Shown: positions 1-11,762, counted from the stretch's first letter. The stretch: DNA of 64,000 nucleotides from Vandiemenella viatica (GCA_031002005.1 JARYHS010008074.1:182056494-182120493); one strand, 5' to 3'. The notes: a model not told the origin generated them from the sequence alone. Numbers and translations: made by a program.

Positions 1-375
1 TTAATGCCTTATATGGCTCTTCTGACGCATATTTTGTATCTTGCACAAATATTATCCTAATCCGCATCATCACCATTATCTCTAAAATGTTTAAAAATTG
101 TGCAATACAAGCTAATGAAGATATAAGAAATATTTATTTCGATATGTATCTATAATTTTAAAACTTAAACGAGAACTGCAGATATTTATTTAACCATTAA
201 TTCTACATAGGTTGTAACCAGCAGCAATTTTAGAATCAATTCAAGTAAAGTTAACCTTGATGGTAGTGCTGAATATAATTCTTTTATAATTGTTCAAACA
301 AAACCTGGTGCTATCAAACTTTTCATTTTGACCGAGTTGATACAGGTGATACCACTGGAACAGGAAGACATTCTC
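1..375. other. AT-rich stretch, no gene seen
   Basis: No open frame with recognisable protein content and no clear terminal repeat. It directly precedes the left arm of a long inverted repeat. Confidence 0.5.
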
Positions 376-379
376 AATG

Positions 380-1665
380 TAACAAGTGTTACTTGGAGAC
401 CATCAGACATGCTAAGAACGGATTTCGATCTCCTTCATATATTTTGAATGGTACACAGCATAAATGTCTGTAGTATAGTCATTTTTCAAAATGCACCCTA
501 GTTTTTTGAGATATTCGCATGCAAAGAAACAAAAAAATTCTGAATGTCATCTTCATTCTGAATTATTGCCCCATATTATCAAATGGTAGGGTAGTAGGTT
601 CATAATTTTCTGACATGAGTTCAAATCCCCGCAGAATCAAATATTTTTATCTTCAGAAATAGTCAAGCTTGACTTTTTTATTTTGTTTAAACTTCATTTA
701 CATACTTTTACTGTGTCAAATAATATTTAAAACAAATCATTAACTACAATTTTTTCCCCCTGAAAATCTATTTTTCGTAATGAATTCACAGGTCTACTGA
801 TGGTTTGTCTTTTCATGACACAAATCTGCCACACACCCTTGAAAACTTCATTGCTATCATACATCAGGAAAGTCTCCATTCTTACCTTAATTTTTACCTT
901 TTGTTAATGAGTCTATTGTTTCGGTGCGTTTTCAATTTAAATAGTTACTATCATTTTATTTATTTCTTCTTCGTTTCTGTACTTGTCATCAAGAGGTATT
1001 TTAAACAAAATACGTAGCATTGGGAAGATAGTTTTTGTTTTTCTCTTCTACACTCGATATTTTTCCAAGAATTGTTGCATGTAAATAGTTTAAAATAAAA
1101 TAGTAGGCTTATCTGTGGTGAAAAATGGAGCTCAACAAGGAAATGAATGAACAAGTGATAAATGCTTATAAACATTGCAAAAATCTAGTCAGATTTCAGT
1201 TTATTAGCAGATTTGCCTCCTGACTTAATTTCATTGGGTATGGGCAAGGCATATTACTAAGCCATTGCTGATATATTGGCCGAAATTACGTTTGGTGTAT
1301 CTGTTACAGGCAATGTGATTTGTTTTAAATTTTATTTCGTGTAATAAAAGTGTGTAAATGAAGTTGAAACAAAATAAAAAAGTCAAGATTAACAATTTCT
1401 GAAGAAAATATAAATAAAAATATTTGAATGATTGAACTTGGGTCAGAAAATTAAGTGTCTATCACCCTATCTCACAGACCATGCTGCCATTTAATAACAT
1501 GGGGCAATAATTTACTATATACACGACATTTAGAATTTTTTGTTTCTTTGCATGCGAATATCTCTAAAACTAGGGCGCATTTTGAGAAACGACTATACTA
1601 GACATTTATGAGGGAGATCGAAATCCGTTCTTAACACGTCTGATGGTCTCCAAGTTAGGTTATTT
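380..1665. repeat. Long inverted repeat (foldback-like), arms about 380-750 and 1305-1665
   Basis: The two arms are diverged reverse complements of each other over roughly 350 bases. The clearest matching blocks are the GGATTTCGATCTCC block near 420 against its complement near 1620, the GCATGCAAAGAAACAAAAAA block near 520 against its complement near 1540, and the AAGTCAAG and ATTTAAAACAAATCA blocks near the inner ends. The spacer is about 550 bases and has no recognisable gene. The left arm holds a tRNA-like stretch (580-650) ending in a B-box-like GAGTTCAAATCC. It may be a foldback transposon, or two copies of one SINE-like repeat inserted head to head. No target duplication was identified. 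Confidence 0.7.
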
Positions 1666-1831
1666 GTATTGCAATGGGGAATCCAACTGGTTTACTTATT
1701 GTAGTGATGATATTAGAAATGCTTACAACTGATAAAAGGGGTTAAATACAAAGCCTTTAATGCCACAAATTAATAATAAACTTTTGAATCAAAATTAAGC
1801 CAGTATTGTAAAAAGATACGGATAATCTTTA

Positions 1832-2410
1832 TATATATATATAAAAATCTCACGTCACGATGTTTGTCCGAGATGAAATCCGAAACTACTTAACTGATTT
1901 TGATGAAATTTGGCTTAGTGTGTGTAATTTGGTTCATCTTAAAATATAGGATAGTTTTTATCTCGATTATTGACCTTAATATTTATTATTGCGAATTAAA
2001 TGTTCGTTCAGTGTTTGTCATAGTACAATGGTTTGTAATTATTTGTAAGTGCCGTATGTTTGAGTGTTCTGGTGACTCAGTGATTAAGGCGTCTGACTGG
2101 AGATACAGAGGTCCATGGTTTGAATCGCAGTACAGGCGGGGATTTTTATATGCACTTAACTCGGCCTTCACATATGGCGCAGTAGTGGAAAGTGCAGCCA
2201 ATAGAAAGCCTGTCACCAGGTCATTGCCACCGCATGAAATTATTATTATAGTTCAATAGGTTTCCAACAGATGGTGACGTATTAATTTATCGACACAACA
2301 CTTGGTTATCTAGGTTGGGTAACGATCCATTAGATGGCGTTGTGTTTTGATTTATTTATGTTACAGTCTACGCGACATCATATGTGTTTATGTAAGACAT
2401 AACCCAGTTT
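1832..2410 (+). repeat. Composite interspersed repeat with Helitron/Helentron-like flavour
   Basis: After a short TA run comes a segment of the style 'GTTTGTCCGAGATGAAATCC...ACTACTTAACTG', as in many insect Helentron-type non-autonomous elements. A diverged second copy of this segment is at about 3244-3310. The 3' part has a 'CCATTAGATGGCG' motif, also common in such repeats. A tRNA-like SINE head sits in the middle. No replicase/helicase gene is present, so the family assignment is weak. Confidence 0.35.
2062..2235 (+). repeat. tRNA-derived SINE copy
   Basis: The head has a pol III A-box-like stretch (TGGTGACTCAGTGATTAAGG) and a degraded B box (GGTTTGAATCG) about 35 bases on, spaced as in a tRNA gene. 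A tRNA-unrelated body follows. A second, better preserved head of the same kind is at 3058-3130. This is a SINE rather than a functional tRNA because the acceptor stem does not pair. Confidence 0.6.
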
Positions 2411-2419
2411 CGTGAATTT

Positions 2420-3050
2420 TTAGTGTAGTATCATTTTTATAATTGTGCTGTGTATCGTTTGTATGTTATTATATTCACACACATGAATATAACATTGAAG
2501 AAAATGTGACGATAAATTCAAAAATGTGTAAGTATTTGTTGCTTGCTTCTCATTTTTCTTCTTCTTTTCGTTATGGTCAGCTAGGAACCACGTGTCAATT
2601 TCAATTCTTCCCCTGTTGTTTTTTTCCTGTCTCCCTCTCCAGTACTCCTTCATTATTGCACTGTGTTTTATCTTTCTCTCTTCAGACCATTTTGCACCCG
2701 TTTTCCTCTCCTCTCTACCTTGGAATCCTGCCATATTCGAAATCTGCTTTCGGAAATATTTTCTTTCCATACTGTTCAGTGATATTATTTCGTTTCAAAT
2801 CTTACTTAACATCTTGAATCCCAAAAAATATTTTAATATCTTTTGTTTTGTTAGCCTGCTGTCATCCATGCGATAGATGTGTCGAAAAAATATCATTCTT
2901 CTTTTTTCTGACTGATACTGTAATTTTTTCAATGTTATGATATATTTCCTCATTAGTTCTTATCTTCCATTGTATTGTATTTTTCAATGGACCCAACATT
3001 TTTCTTATAATTCTCTATTCCAATACTCCAAGCTTATCCAATTTCTAATT
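2420..3050 (-). pseudogene. LINE ORF2 C-terminal remnant
   Basis: Read on the minus strand from about 3050, broken frames give the tail of a non-LTR reverse transcriptase polyprotein. First comes a block resembling 'LEYRIIRKMLGP', then 'IRTNEEIYHNIEKI', then 'RHIYRMDDSRLTKQ'. The intact 116-codon frame at 2770-2420 follows with 'NMAGFQGREERKTGAKWSEE' and 'HSAIMKEYWR'. This FxGFQGR-K-TG-W-EE tail is, from memory, common at the end of insect LINE ORF2 proteins. The RT core is absent and several frame changes are needed, so it is a dead 3' fragment. The exact clade was not determined. Confidence 0.6.
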
Positions 3051-3055
3051 TAATA

Positions 3056-3135
3056 GTGAGTGGTCTGGTGGCTAAGTGGTTAAGGCGTATGACTGGAGAT
3101 CTATAGGTCCCCGGTTCGAATCCCTGTCTCTGAAA
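3056..3135 (+). repeat. tRNA-like SINE head with intact A and B boxes
   Basis: It contains TGGCTAAGTGGTTAAGG (A box) and GGTTCGAATCC (perfect B box), with class II tRNA (Ser/Leu)-like spacing. Acceptor-stem pairing is not evident and an AT-rich tail follows, so a SINE head is preferred over a tRNA gene. It is related to the head at 2062-2140. Confidence 0.6.
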
Positions 3136-3139
3136 TTTC

Positions 3140-3840
3140 AATTTATAAATAAATAAAAAAATAATTTATTTTTATAAATATCAATTTTTTTATATATTTT
3201 CAATTAAGTAATTTTTAATAAAATGTAATTAAAAATTTTTATATTTGTTTGTCCTCAATTTCAACTATCCGAAACTATTTACCAATTACTTTTTAATTTT
3301 CAAATCGACTAAAACGTTTTTGTCTTTATTAGTGATTATTAATTTGACTACATTAGATAGTTTAGAATAACATTGATCCAACGTAATGTAACTACTGAGT
3401 CACAGCAACGCGTATATATCATAATGCTAAAGTTTAGGAAGTTAGTCTTTAATAGCACTAACAATGGAAATTAATGTGGCAGTCATTTTGCTATAGTGGT
3501 TGTACAGCCTAGGAATTTTACTAAACAAAATAGGAATCACGTTAAACAATGAAATGACAGTCACTTTTTATTTGTTATATGGCAATCAGTTTTGTATGTA
3601 AAGAAATACTACTTCTCATCGACATATAAGGTATGTATATGATTATTTAATTCATAAAAGTCTTTTATTGTCGGAGATTAGTCCAGCATGAGATCCTCCA
3701 AAGAAGTTGATGTTGGTTGCATGTAAGTTAATCAGACTTACTATTTTATGGTATTATCAAAAAATAACATGGTTTTTGTTGAGTTTTACAGCATCCAGCA
3801 GTTTTCTTGTTCGATGACCTACCCTAGAGCAATTAAATCT
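3140..3840. other. AT-rich stretch, no gene seen
   Basis: About 3244-3310 is a diverged copy of the Helentron-like segment found near 1860. The remainder shows no coding content. Confidence 0.4.
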
Positions 3841-4733
3841 GCATTGCTAGAGTATTTTTGGTGAATCAATAAGTCCATTGACAATTTTGTAGAAGGAGGA
3901 TAGGTCTGTCAGTTGCCTTCGACTATGTAGGCTATTAATGTTATAATTGATACATATCTGCAATGTTTTCATGAGGATAGTGTGATGGGAACTTACAGGA
4001 CTTATAGTGCTGGTTGCGACGTCGAGAAAACACCGAGATAGAACGTTTTTTAATATTAAGGCACAACTTATTTTCCTGACACCATACGTCTTGCTCGGAA
4101 ATATCTCGTTGTAGAATATCAGTGTCATGATACTATGTATTGCTCTGAAGATCTTCATATCGTCAGCATATAGTAGATACACAAATTAAAATTTTTCACC
4201 AACGTCATTTATGAATATGGTAAATAGGATTTTGTCCTAGGTGGAAACTTTGTGGTACAAAAGTGGTAACAATGTACTCGTTTAACAAATGACCATTCAC
4301 ACATACTTGTAAATCCTGTCAGTTAAATACGAGTGAAGCTGGTCCAAGGCTTTGGATCGTACTCCATAATGACCAGAATATCATGGTTAACCATGTCAAA
4401 GGCCCTGCTGAAATCAGTAAATAGTGAGTGCACATCATGACCTTTATTCAGTGCATTAGGTATGACGTTAATGTAGAGGTAGAGAATAGTTGACGTAGAT
4501 CTTCAGCCAAAGAATCCACGCCTTCTTGTGGTTATGATATTTTTAAATGTGAAAGTAACCTGTGGCACGACGATTTTTTCCAAAAGCTTAGCAAGTGATG
4601 ATTGATTGCATATTGGCCTATATTTGCTGATGTCAGATTTATCATCTGATTTATGCATGGGTCTAATGTAAGAGGGTGGCCCAGAAACTAATGCACCACA
4701 TTTTTTCCTTTTACAATTATTTATCAAACACAA
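3840..4733 (-). pseudogene. Decayed non-LTR reverse transcriptase fragment
   Basis: On the minus strand, broken frames keep the order of RT motifs. 'SDISKYRPICNQSSLAKLLE' (motif 1, about 4660-4590) comes first, then 'LFTDFSRAFDMVNHDIL' (palm motif A, about 4425-4375), then 'ILFTIFINDV' (motif B region, about 4230), then 'LYADDMKIF' with the catalytic YADD (about 4175-4150). A thumb/C-terminal block 'RRQLTDLSSFYKIVNGLID' ends near 3850. Several stops and frame changes show it is dead. The pattern fits the Jockey/CR1 supergroup; the endonuclease and both ends are missing. Confidence 0.75.
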
Positions 4734-4880
4734 TTAAACATACACAAGAAAGAATGATGTTTCTTCTACACTCCCTGTTTTTCTACGTAATCGCCTTCCC
4801 ATTCTATGGTCTTTGTGAGAAACTAGGCTTGCACTGGGGTGAGTGCATAAACCTTCAGTCTCAACTGTGACCATGGATAA
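4664..4880 (+). repeat. Possible DNA-transposon end (mariner-like)
   Basis: It begins with 'GGTGGCCCAGAAACTAATGC' and is followed by a T-rich tract and 'TTTTTCTACGTAATCGCC', the arrangement seen at the ends of some mariner-like insect repeats. No partner terminus or transposase was recognised here, so this is tentative. Confidence 0.3.
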
Positions 4881-5319
4881 CCGTGGTTATTATCAGCTTT
4901 AGCTTTGCTAAAGTAATGTGGTCACCACTTAGCGTGATAAATCCCAAACCAAGGAAAGGTGATTGATAATAAAATTCACAAATCTATTGCTGGTGGATAT
5001 CCACTATATTCTTGAAAATTTTAGCAAAGTCACAAACTGAAACTGCATCAGACAACATTTCTGAAGATAAACTGCAAATTCGATTAACCGACTCGAGTCA
5101 GGCCAAACCCCATAGTTCAAAGCACAATTAGTTAATTTGTGAAAGCAAATAAAAGTTCAACACACGCTTCTCCTGTTCGACTTGTTTATCAAAAACCGAC
5201 ACTTGGGTTATACCGACGCACCACATGGCGTAAAGTACTGCTTCAGAACTGCATAGTAATGTTCTAGCTGAATTTGAAATAGTAAGCATGTCTACATTGA
5301 GCCAAAATAACACACCACC

Positions 5320-5625
5320 GAGTGTGGTTATGCTCAAATTGTGTTTTGCTGACTGTGGGAGGCTGCATGGTGGCAACACGGTAGCACAGTAGTGTTCTAA
5401 ATGAAACTGGCTGGCCAACTGCAGGTCTCTACATCTCGATACAAAGCAACATAGTTTTGCTCTCACTAAATCTGACTGGCCGACTGCAGGAGTCTACATC
5501 TCGCCAAAATTACCACAGTAGCATGGTAGTGCTCGATACAAATCTTTCTGGCTGACTGCGGGAGGGTGAGGAAAAGTTTGGTCTAATATTTATAGAAGCC
5601 GACTGTGGGAACGCAGGAGACTCAC
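5320..5625. repeat. Degenerate tandem repeat with a GACTG(T/C)(G/A)GGAG core
   Basis: The core '(G/C)CTGACTGTGGGAGG' recurs with variation at about 5348, 5410, 5473, 5550 and 5598. Two of the cores are followed by CTACATCTCG and two lie near GGTAGC/GGTAGTGCTC-like strings. Unit spacing is irregular (about 50-80 bases). No gene is associated. Confidence 0.45.
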
Positions 5626-6051
5626 AAGAATATGCTGGAAAACTGATCAGATTCATATCTCACGCCTATAAGCTTGCACAAAATATTGACCACTAAAAAT
5701 GTTCCTATTATTCTGAAATTTTGAGAATAGCAAGATTGTATAAAAAGTGTTAAATATTATCCTTATGGAAAAATTTTGTATCTTTAATAGCATCACAGTA
5801 AAAAAATCATTTTAATGCGATTCCCAAGACCTGTTAATAACTTTCACAATTTTGTTATTACTAAACTAAAATTTTATTTTACTCCCAAAGGGCTACTCTT
5901 TTATTTAGTATCAAGCAAAACATGATTTCTGTTTCAAAAAGGTGAAATAAAATTCGTAATCAAAAAACAGAAGTTAATTAATTCCTATTTCAGAAGTTAT
6001 CGATCTGAAAGTAGCTTTAATCAAATCTACATATTTAAAAATGGTTTTTGT

Positions 6052-6525
6052 GCAAGAGCGTATCCAGCATCAGAACTAGAGGGGGGCAAGATCTGACTTG
6101 AGGGGGGGAAGGGGGGAAACTCGTATTTTTTACGTGGAAGTGGGGTGGAGGACTGAAACATGACGATTTCTTACTAAACTAATACCTGTTGAGGAAATTA
6201 TTTTTATTATTGATTAACATAGTAATCCAACCACTTAATCCAAGGACCTTAATTAATATTGTAACTCAATCATAGTTTTATTATGTAAACATAATCGTCT
6301 GGGATTCTGAGAATTTTTCATTAACTTAATTTGACGATAGCTCACGTTGTACTTTCACGAAATTTCGATGCACAGTCATCAGGCACAATCTAGTCAATTC
6401 TTCCTGTCCCATAGTGCTTTTGAGCCAGTTCTTCACTCGTCGAAGCATACTGAAGGCAACTTGATTTTTCTTCTAAAGGGGGGGGGGCAGCAGCCCCCCT
6501 CTGCCCCTCGCTGGATACACCCATG
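6052..6525. mobile_element. Short non-autonomous DNA transposon (MITE) with G-rich termini
   Basis: The left end carries 'GAGCGTATCCAGC' followed by G runs. The right end carries 'CCCCTCGCTGGATACACCC', the inverted match, preceded by C-rich and G-rich runs. The roughly 470-base body has no transposase. The superfamily is not certain and the target duplication was not resolved. Confidence 0.55.
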
Positions 6526-6529
6526 TTTT

Positions 6530-8600
6530 TGTGTTAAATTGAGATCTCTGACTGCTTTCTTTGATTTATTATTATTGTTTCTATAAACTCCTCCAGGTGA
6601 ATACTTGATGCTGATGCAACAGAAAATACTATCTCAAAACTGTAAAAATCTGATTTCTAGCTTGAATCAACTTGGTAACTGGCTTTAAAAATGATATGCA
6701 ATATTATTCAGTCTAACTCGTGGTTCTGAGAACAAATTTTGTTACGCAGTTACAAAATTTATTAGATACCTGATATGCCATTCCAAAATTGAAGTTATTT
6801 TCCAAAGAAAACTAACTTAAATTTTTAAGAAAAACCTGAAAAACTGAATCTTCCCTCTTATCTATGTACTGGTGGGGCTGGTCTGCCACTCATACTCCTT
6901 GCACTCTCTCATTTATTCAACAACAATTTGCAAAATATTATAGCGAATATATCATCAATATTATCAAATTTCAACTGTTTCACAAAACGTTCATCATTGG
7001 TAAAATGTCAATTTCAAATGTTTTCGTCACCTGTGATTGTGAAAGAAAAAATGCAATCACTTTTTACACAACCCCATATTGGGTCAATTTTGTTAAAATT
7101 TCACTTATGACTTGTATGGGATGAAATATCCCAGTCCTATTATGGTTGTGATCTTAACTGGGGCAAAAAGAATATAATGCAAAGCCCCACAGGTTTGGGT
7201 GCTGAGTAACAGTTCTGTCTCTGGTGCCTGTTGCAGCAAAGCTGCCATGAGACCTCAAGTCAGCCACTTGTCAAAGAACCAAAAGAAATGAATTAATTTC
7301 AGTCCTTATCATAAGTATACATTCTAAGAAATGAATATAAAATACAAGTAGAAGTGAAAAGTTCACTAACATAAGTATAAGATAATTACTTGAGATTTGC
7401 ACAAATGAAATGACAATCAAATAACAAATTAAAGCCTTACAAAGTCAATAGTGCTACAAAATATTAACTTTACCAATAGCAAAGCATGAATAGCTTTCAG
7501 AAAATTAGTGTGAAGCAACAGGCGAAACTTGGTGTGTAAGTTGTACCATTAATATGAAAGTATAAAACAAGTAGGTTACAAATACAAATCCACCTAAGTA
7601 TATAACATAGGGTATTATTTCCTAGAGCATTTTGGTGAATGTCTCTGGTATTGCAATTGTATATGAAGTCACAATGTCACTTAGTTATGCAGAGAATTGT
7701 GGTGAATGTGTCTGTTCTTAATATCACATAAACAATGAAATTTAAAATTGCACAAAAGGATAATATTCACTTTCTTGAAAATGGTAGAGCCTCAAGGCTA
7801 AAGAAAATTGAATGTTACCATACTAAGCTATATTACAAAATGGTAGCATGTTGTACATACAAATATAATAATAGTTTTAATATGGAAACACAGTTTACTG
7901 CTGCAATAGAAATCAAAACACTATTATTTGCTAACACAACAAAGTTGTGGACACCAGTATACTGGTGTATAATGAATTAATGGTTAGGGCAGATGTATGA
8001 GTATCATCGTAGATAATGTGTAGTTGGTATGTCTTTCTCTGTAAAGATATGGAGGATGTAGGCTTGTAGCTCGAAAAATGTCTCAAATTACAGCACACTC
8101 GGGGCATTATGTGCATAGAAGCATAAAGAAATCCTCAACATGTGGGATATTATGAGAAAATTCACATAGCATATGTAAACATTGAAAGTTAAATACAAAA
8201 TGAAGTGTTACAAAAGTATTAATACAAAAATCCTATAATACAGAATTCTTATAATGCAAAAAAGCTTGGAATGTAGAAATCTATTAAACTGTGAAGGACA
8301 AAAAACAAAGGAAAGTTTAAGAATATGTTTATATTGTCCTTATATAGCATTTTGCTTCATTCAATATTGGTGATGCCCCTCCATGAGTGCATTGTTTCCA
8401 CCAAATCCAATTCTATGGTATCTCATAAAAACATCTGAGATCAGAACATCATTATATTAGTTATCCATGTATTCCTCATAAACATAAATGTTGCCTGATT
8501 GAAGTATCCTTCATCCATCTCAAAGCATCCATAGCTTCATCCAACTTGCAATGTATTAGTTGCAGGCTCCATAGACTGTGGTTTACTAACATTTTCCTAT
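6530..8600. other. AT-rich non-coding stretch
   Basis: Only short open frames without recognisable domains are present, and no terminal repeats or RNA genes were seen. Confidence 0.5.
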
Positions 8601-8625
8601 TTTCTTGGTATTAGCTGTAATGTTG

Positions 8626-9302
8626 TTACCCCGCTAGTCCATATGATGCTAATAATATGTCAACCCAGTCTTCGCTGGTGTTGCATATGTCACAGGCGAT
8701 GTCTGTTGCCAGGTGTCCCTGGACTGAAATAATGTAGTACCCCCATTTAATATGCTCTCTATTTATGTTGGGGTGGAGGCTTTTGGCAGTGGGGTTGGGT
8801 GGGGGAGATTGAAAAATGTGGGCAAGGCGAAGGGTTTGAAAATCAAGGAAGCTGTAGGAGCGTGTTGAGTATGATTGGGATGTTGGTGAGGTAGTGGTAG
8901 ACCCATAGTCAGATAACTTTTTGCAAGAGCAGAAAGCTTGCACAGATGTTTTTTTAACTTGTTTTGCTTGGACCTGTATACAATCTGTTAGAATCTGCTG
9001 TAACTGATTAATTAAATTTAGGGCAGACAGGCAAATAATTTTGTGTAAGGGGATAAGCTGGGCAGAATGCCAGTCTGCTTTGTACAAGAGCTGTTGAAGG
9101 ACAAGTTTGGTGAAGTTGAGTGATTGGGTAAAACGAAAGGTGTGGAGTGGTGGGTGGATTTGTGGATAGCAGCCAGAGATGGGGAGAGTTTAATGGTGAA
9201 TCCATTTGGAGGAATATTTAGAGAAGGGCAGGATTGAAGGAAGAATGTGTGAACCCAGTTTGCCAATGCGGAAGGTGTGATGTTTGAATCTATGGGTGAC
9301 AT
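8626..9302 (-). repeat. Dispersed repeat, copy 1 (second copy at 44382-45170)
   Basis: On the minus strand the region opens into S/T/P/L-rich frames of 153 and 94 codons containing 'SLNIPPNGFTIKLSPSL', 'HKIICLSALNLINQLQQIL' and 'SLLDFQTLRL'-like text. The repeat at 44382-45170 reads similarly on the same strand: an 'IPPNG'-type block, a 'HKILLLSF...LINQILQQ' block, and a 'S.HPSVK'-type end. Shared protein-level order implies a common dispersed element. I do not recognise the protein; it could be a fast-evolving part of a transposon ORF. Its right end abuts the hAT fragment at 9303. Confidence 0.5.
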
Positions 9303-9896
9303 GTTAGGGGAATTTGTTCATTCTTGTTAAAATGTCTTAGAGTTTTAAGACTCTTTTTCACTATTGCCATTATAGCAATGTGTTTAAAAATTACTTTGTT
9401 AATCATGAGCTGTAGAATGTGAGCAAAACAACATATAGAAAGGAATTCTCCACGACACATGGTTGCATACATATTTGAAGCATTATTATTAATACCAATA
9501 TGGATCTTTGATTTTGTATTTTATTTGGTAACTTTTTCAGTGATATTTTTGTGCAATATAGTGCCCTGAATGATTTTTGTTCCAACACAGTAACTGCCAG
9601 TATTCCATTTTTGCTTTTGGAACCTTCGGAAATGCCTTGTGCCGTTACACTGAAAAGTGAACATGTGTTTGTTTACTTCAGATGTCAGTGGTAAAAGTGA
9701 TCCATTTAGGTTTTTCTAAAAGCAGTATAACTTTACAGTTTACTTTTTCGTACATATCTGACATTAAAGTCTTCTTAAAATATTTTTCTGACTTTTGTCT
9801 GTACCTTGGTGGAGTTTGAGGATCAGTAAATTTAAGTCTGGGAAGTGTTTCTCCTTCAAGGAGGTTGTACGGAAGCATGTTTACGATGAAGTCCAT
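9303..9896 (-). pseudogene. hAT transposase fragment, ZBED-like
   Basis: Minus-strand frames give a hAT/ZBED-type transposase core. 'LPRLKFTDPQTPPRYRQKSE' and 'MYEKVNCKVILLLEKPKWIT' are followed by 'FTTDI', the region of the first catalytic aspartate. After a gap come 'NMYATMCRGEF', 'ICCFAHILQLMINKVIF' (the conserved C-x-AH-x-LQL motif) and 'KKSLKTLRHFNKNEQIPL'. Neither the BED finger nor the C-terminal dimerisation domain is present, and the frame changes between the blocks. It is a truncated, dead copy whose 3' side is replaced by the repeat at 8626-9302. Confidence 0.75.
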
Positions 9897-9899
9897 ACA

Positions 9900-11595
9900 T
9901 AGTACATTTATTAATCTACAAAGAAATCTGATGATTATCCATGGTGGCGCTACTTTTTTTTTCCCTATGATATCGAGAAAATTATATTGTTGAACTTCTT
10001 TTTTAAAATCTTAGAGTGCATACATGACCTAATTACTTTGATTTAATCAAGCTTTGGTCTTTAACACTGACTTCACATTAGACTTCCCACTAATTTTTAT
10101 TATTTTTGCAAGTGGTTCTTTATATTTGCTGTAGTCTGTTGGCGCACTACGCTGATGGCATTCTTAAAGGTTGGTTCATTTTTGGTGATTGGATGTAAAA
10201 CTTTGGCTTTGGTCAAAATCAGCCGAATGTGCGGCTGAAGTTGCTTCCCCCCCTCTCCCCCTACCCCAGAAGCTGAACCTTTGGTCGGACTCTTAGAATT
10301 GAAACTGATATCAGATTATTGAACTTTAGAAGAATATAATGATTCATCTTCCAACAGTTTCTTTTATTTCTATGTGGAACATTTCATCCATTATCTGATT
10401 CAGTAGGAATAAAACGGTATGGCAACCTATTCCAGTAACAGATTAATTTCGCAAATACAGCTGCTTATAAGAACTCTCACTCATCCCAAGTGAAGTCATA
10501 TCATAATACTCAAACCTAATATGATTGCCAGTCATTAATCTGGCCCACACAATAAACATGTGGGGTTCATTTGAAATAAAATAAACAGCACTGTTCTTTG
10601 TGGTCAATACCCAAAATACAATGATAAAGTTATGCGAAACAAAACATGTTTATGATTGAAAATCTGATTTGGCAAAGTTCAGTTTTGGAAACCATAATTT
10701 GTTCACTTTTGAATGAAGAAATCTTCTCCTGAAGGGGCTTGCATTCAGTGTTGACTGGTTCTAATAACTGGATAAACTTCAAAACACTATTTCCCAAGTT
10801 ACTCTACCTGTGAACAGAACACTCTCTCTCTCTCTCTCTCTCTCTTGATGAAAACAGTAATTTGATTGAAATCACTTGTAGCTGTGATAATAAAATACAA
10901 GAAAACTTGTGAATAATGCTACTTAGCAATACTAGTGGAGTGAGATTTGAAACTAACTTTTATGGGCACATTCAATGTGGTGTTAGGTTCGATGGTTTCA
11001 ACACGAGGAGTCAACGTAAGTGATTGTCTGCCAAACCCCTCTGCTTGATTCTTTGGAGTAACTGGATATTGGAATGCCATTCCTGTAATTTTCCATGATT
11101 TGGCAATATAATGGAATAGGTAATGGTGCTATGAGGCATATGAATTGAAAAGATGATAGAGACACAACCAGCAAACATTTTGGGTGACCCTTAATCATGC
11201 GAAATACCGAGAGAACCTATTGGGGTTCACATTGCGAATTGTTCAGTAGCTACTGCTTTAAGTACCTGTGTCAAGATTGTTGTTTTTCAGTGTCATATGA
11301 TTAGTCTTCCAAGAAATATTATTTGTTTAGGTTTGTACATGTTTAGCTTTGGTAAAGTAAGGATTGTTACCACTATCTCTATCGTATGTTTTGATTTATT
11401 TGTCAAATCTCGTCACTTATGTTACAAACTTACTGAACTTCTAACTTTTCTGCAGAATTCACACATGGTAATGTTTGTCAGCATTTACTTTACCTTTTAT
11501 CATGGTAATAAACTCTGATTGATGTTATAGATAAACAAGGTCAATTGTTTTCTATAAAATAAGTTTATTGAAATTCAAGTACCTTTATCTCCATT
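9900..11595. other. Non-coding stretch before the importin-5 exon
   Basis: It contains a C-rich run near 10250 and a CT microsatellite at about 10822-10844. No coding content or transposon ends were recognised. It is probably importin-5 intron. Confidence 0.45.
10822..10844. repeat. (CT)n microsatellite
   Basis: About eleven uninterrupted CT dinucleotides. Confidence 0.9.
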
Positions 11596-11599
11596 TTAG

Positions 11600-11762
11600 G
11601 TGCCTGTGCCCAGGCAATTCCAAGACTTGTACAATTAATCACTGCTGCAGATTCTAGAGCAGAAGAAAATATCAACGCCACAGAAAATGCGATTTCAGCT
11701 GTTACAAAAATTCTCAAATACAACAGTACACAAATTGGTGTTGAGGAGCTCCTTCCACATTG
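11600..11762 (+). CDS. IPO5: Importin-5 (karyopherin beta-3), one internal exon
   Basis: Importin-5 is a Ran-regulated nuclear import receptor built of HEAT repeats that carries ribosomal proteins and histones into the nucleus. The exon lies between a polypyrimidine/TTTTAG acceptor and a GTAAGA donor and reads without stops. Its protein includes 'ACAQAIPRLVQLITAADSRA', 'EENINATENAISAVTKILKY' and ends 'VEELLPHW'. This matches the C-terminal HEAT region of animal importin-5, where human has '...ADSKTKENVNATENCISAVG...EEVLPHWLSWLPL'. The phase is 2 bases in and 2 bases out. The next expected block (SWLP-like) was not found anywhere downstream in the window, nor was the preceding exon upstream. 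Introns must therefore be very long, or this is an isolated copy of the exon. The reading frame and splice sites look intact. Confidence 0.9.

Noticed and set aside
3056..3135. Functional tRNA-Ser/Leu gene
   Set aside because: A and B boxes are good but no pairing acceptor stem is seen and a related degraded head lies at 2062, so a SINE head is more likely.
10785..11000. CRISPR-like or satellite array
   Set aside because: Only a dinucleotide microsatellite is present; no spaced repeats, and this is eukaryotic DNA.
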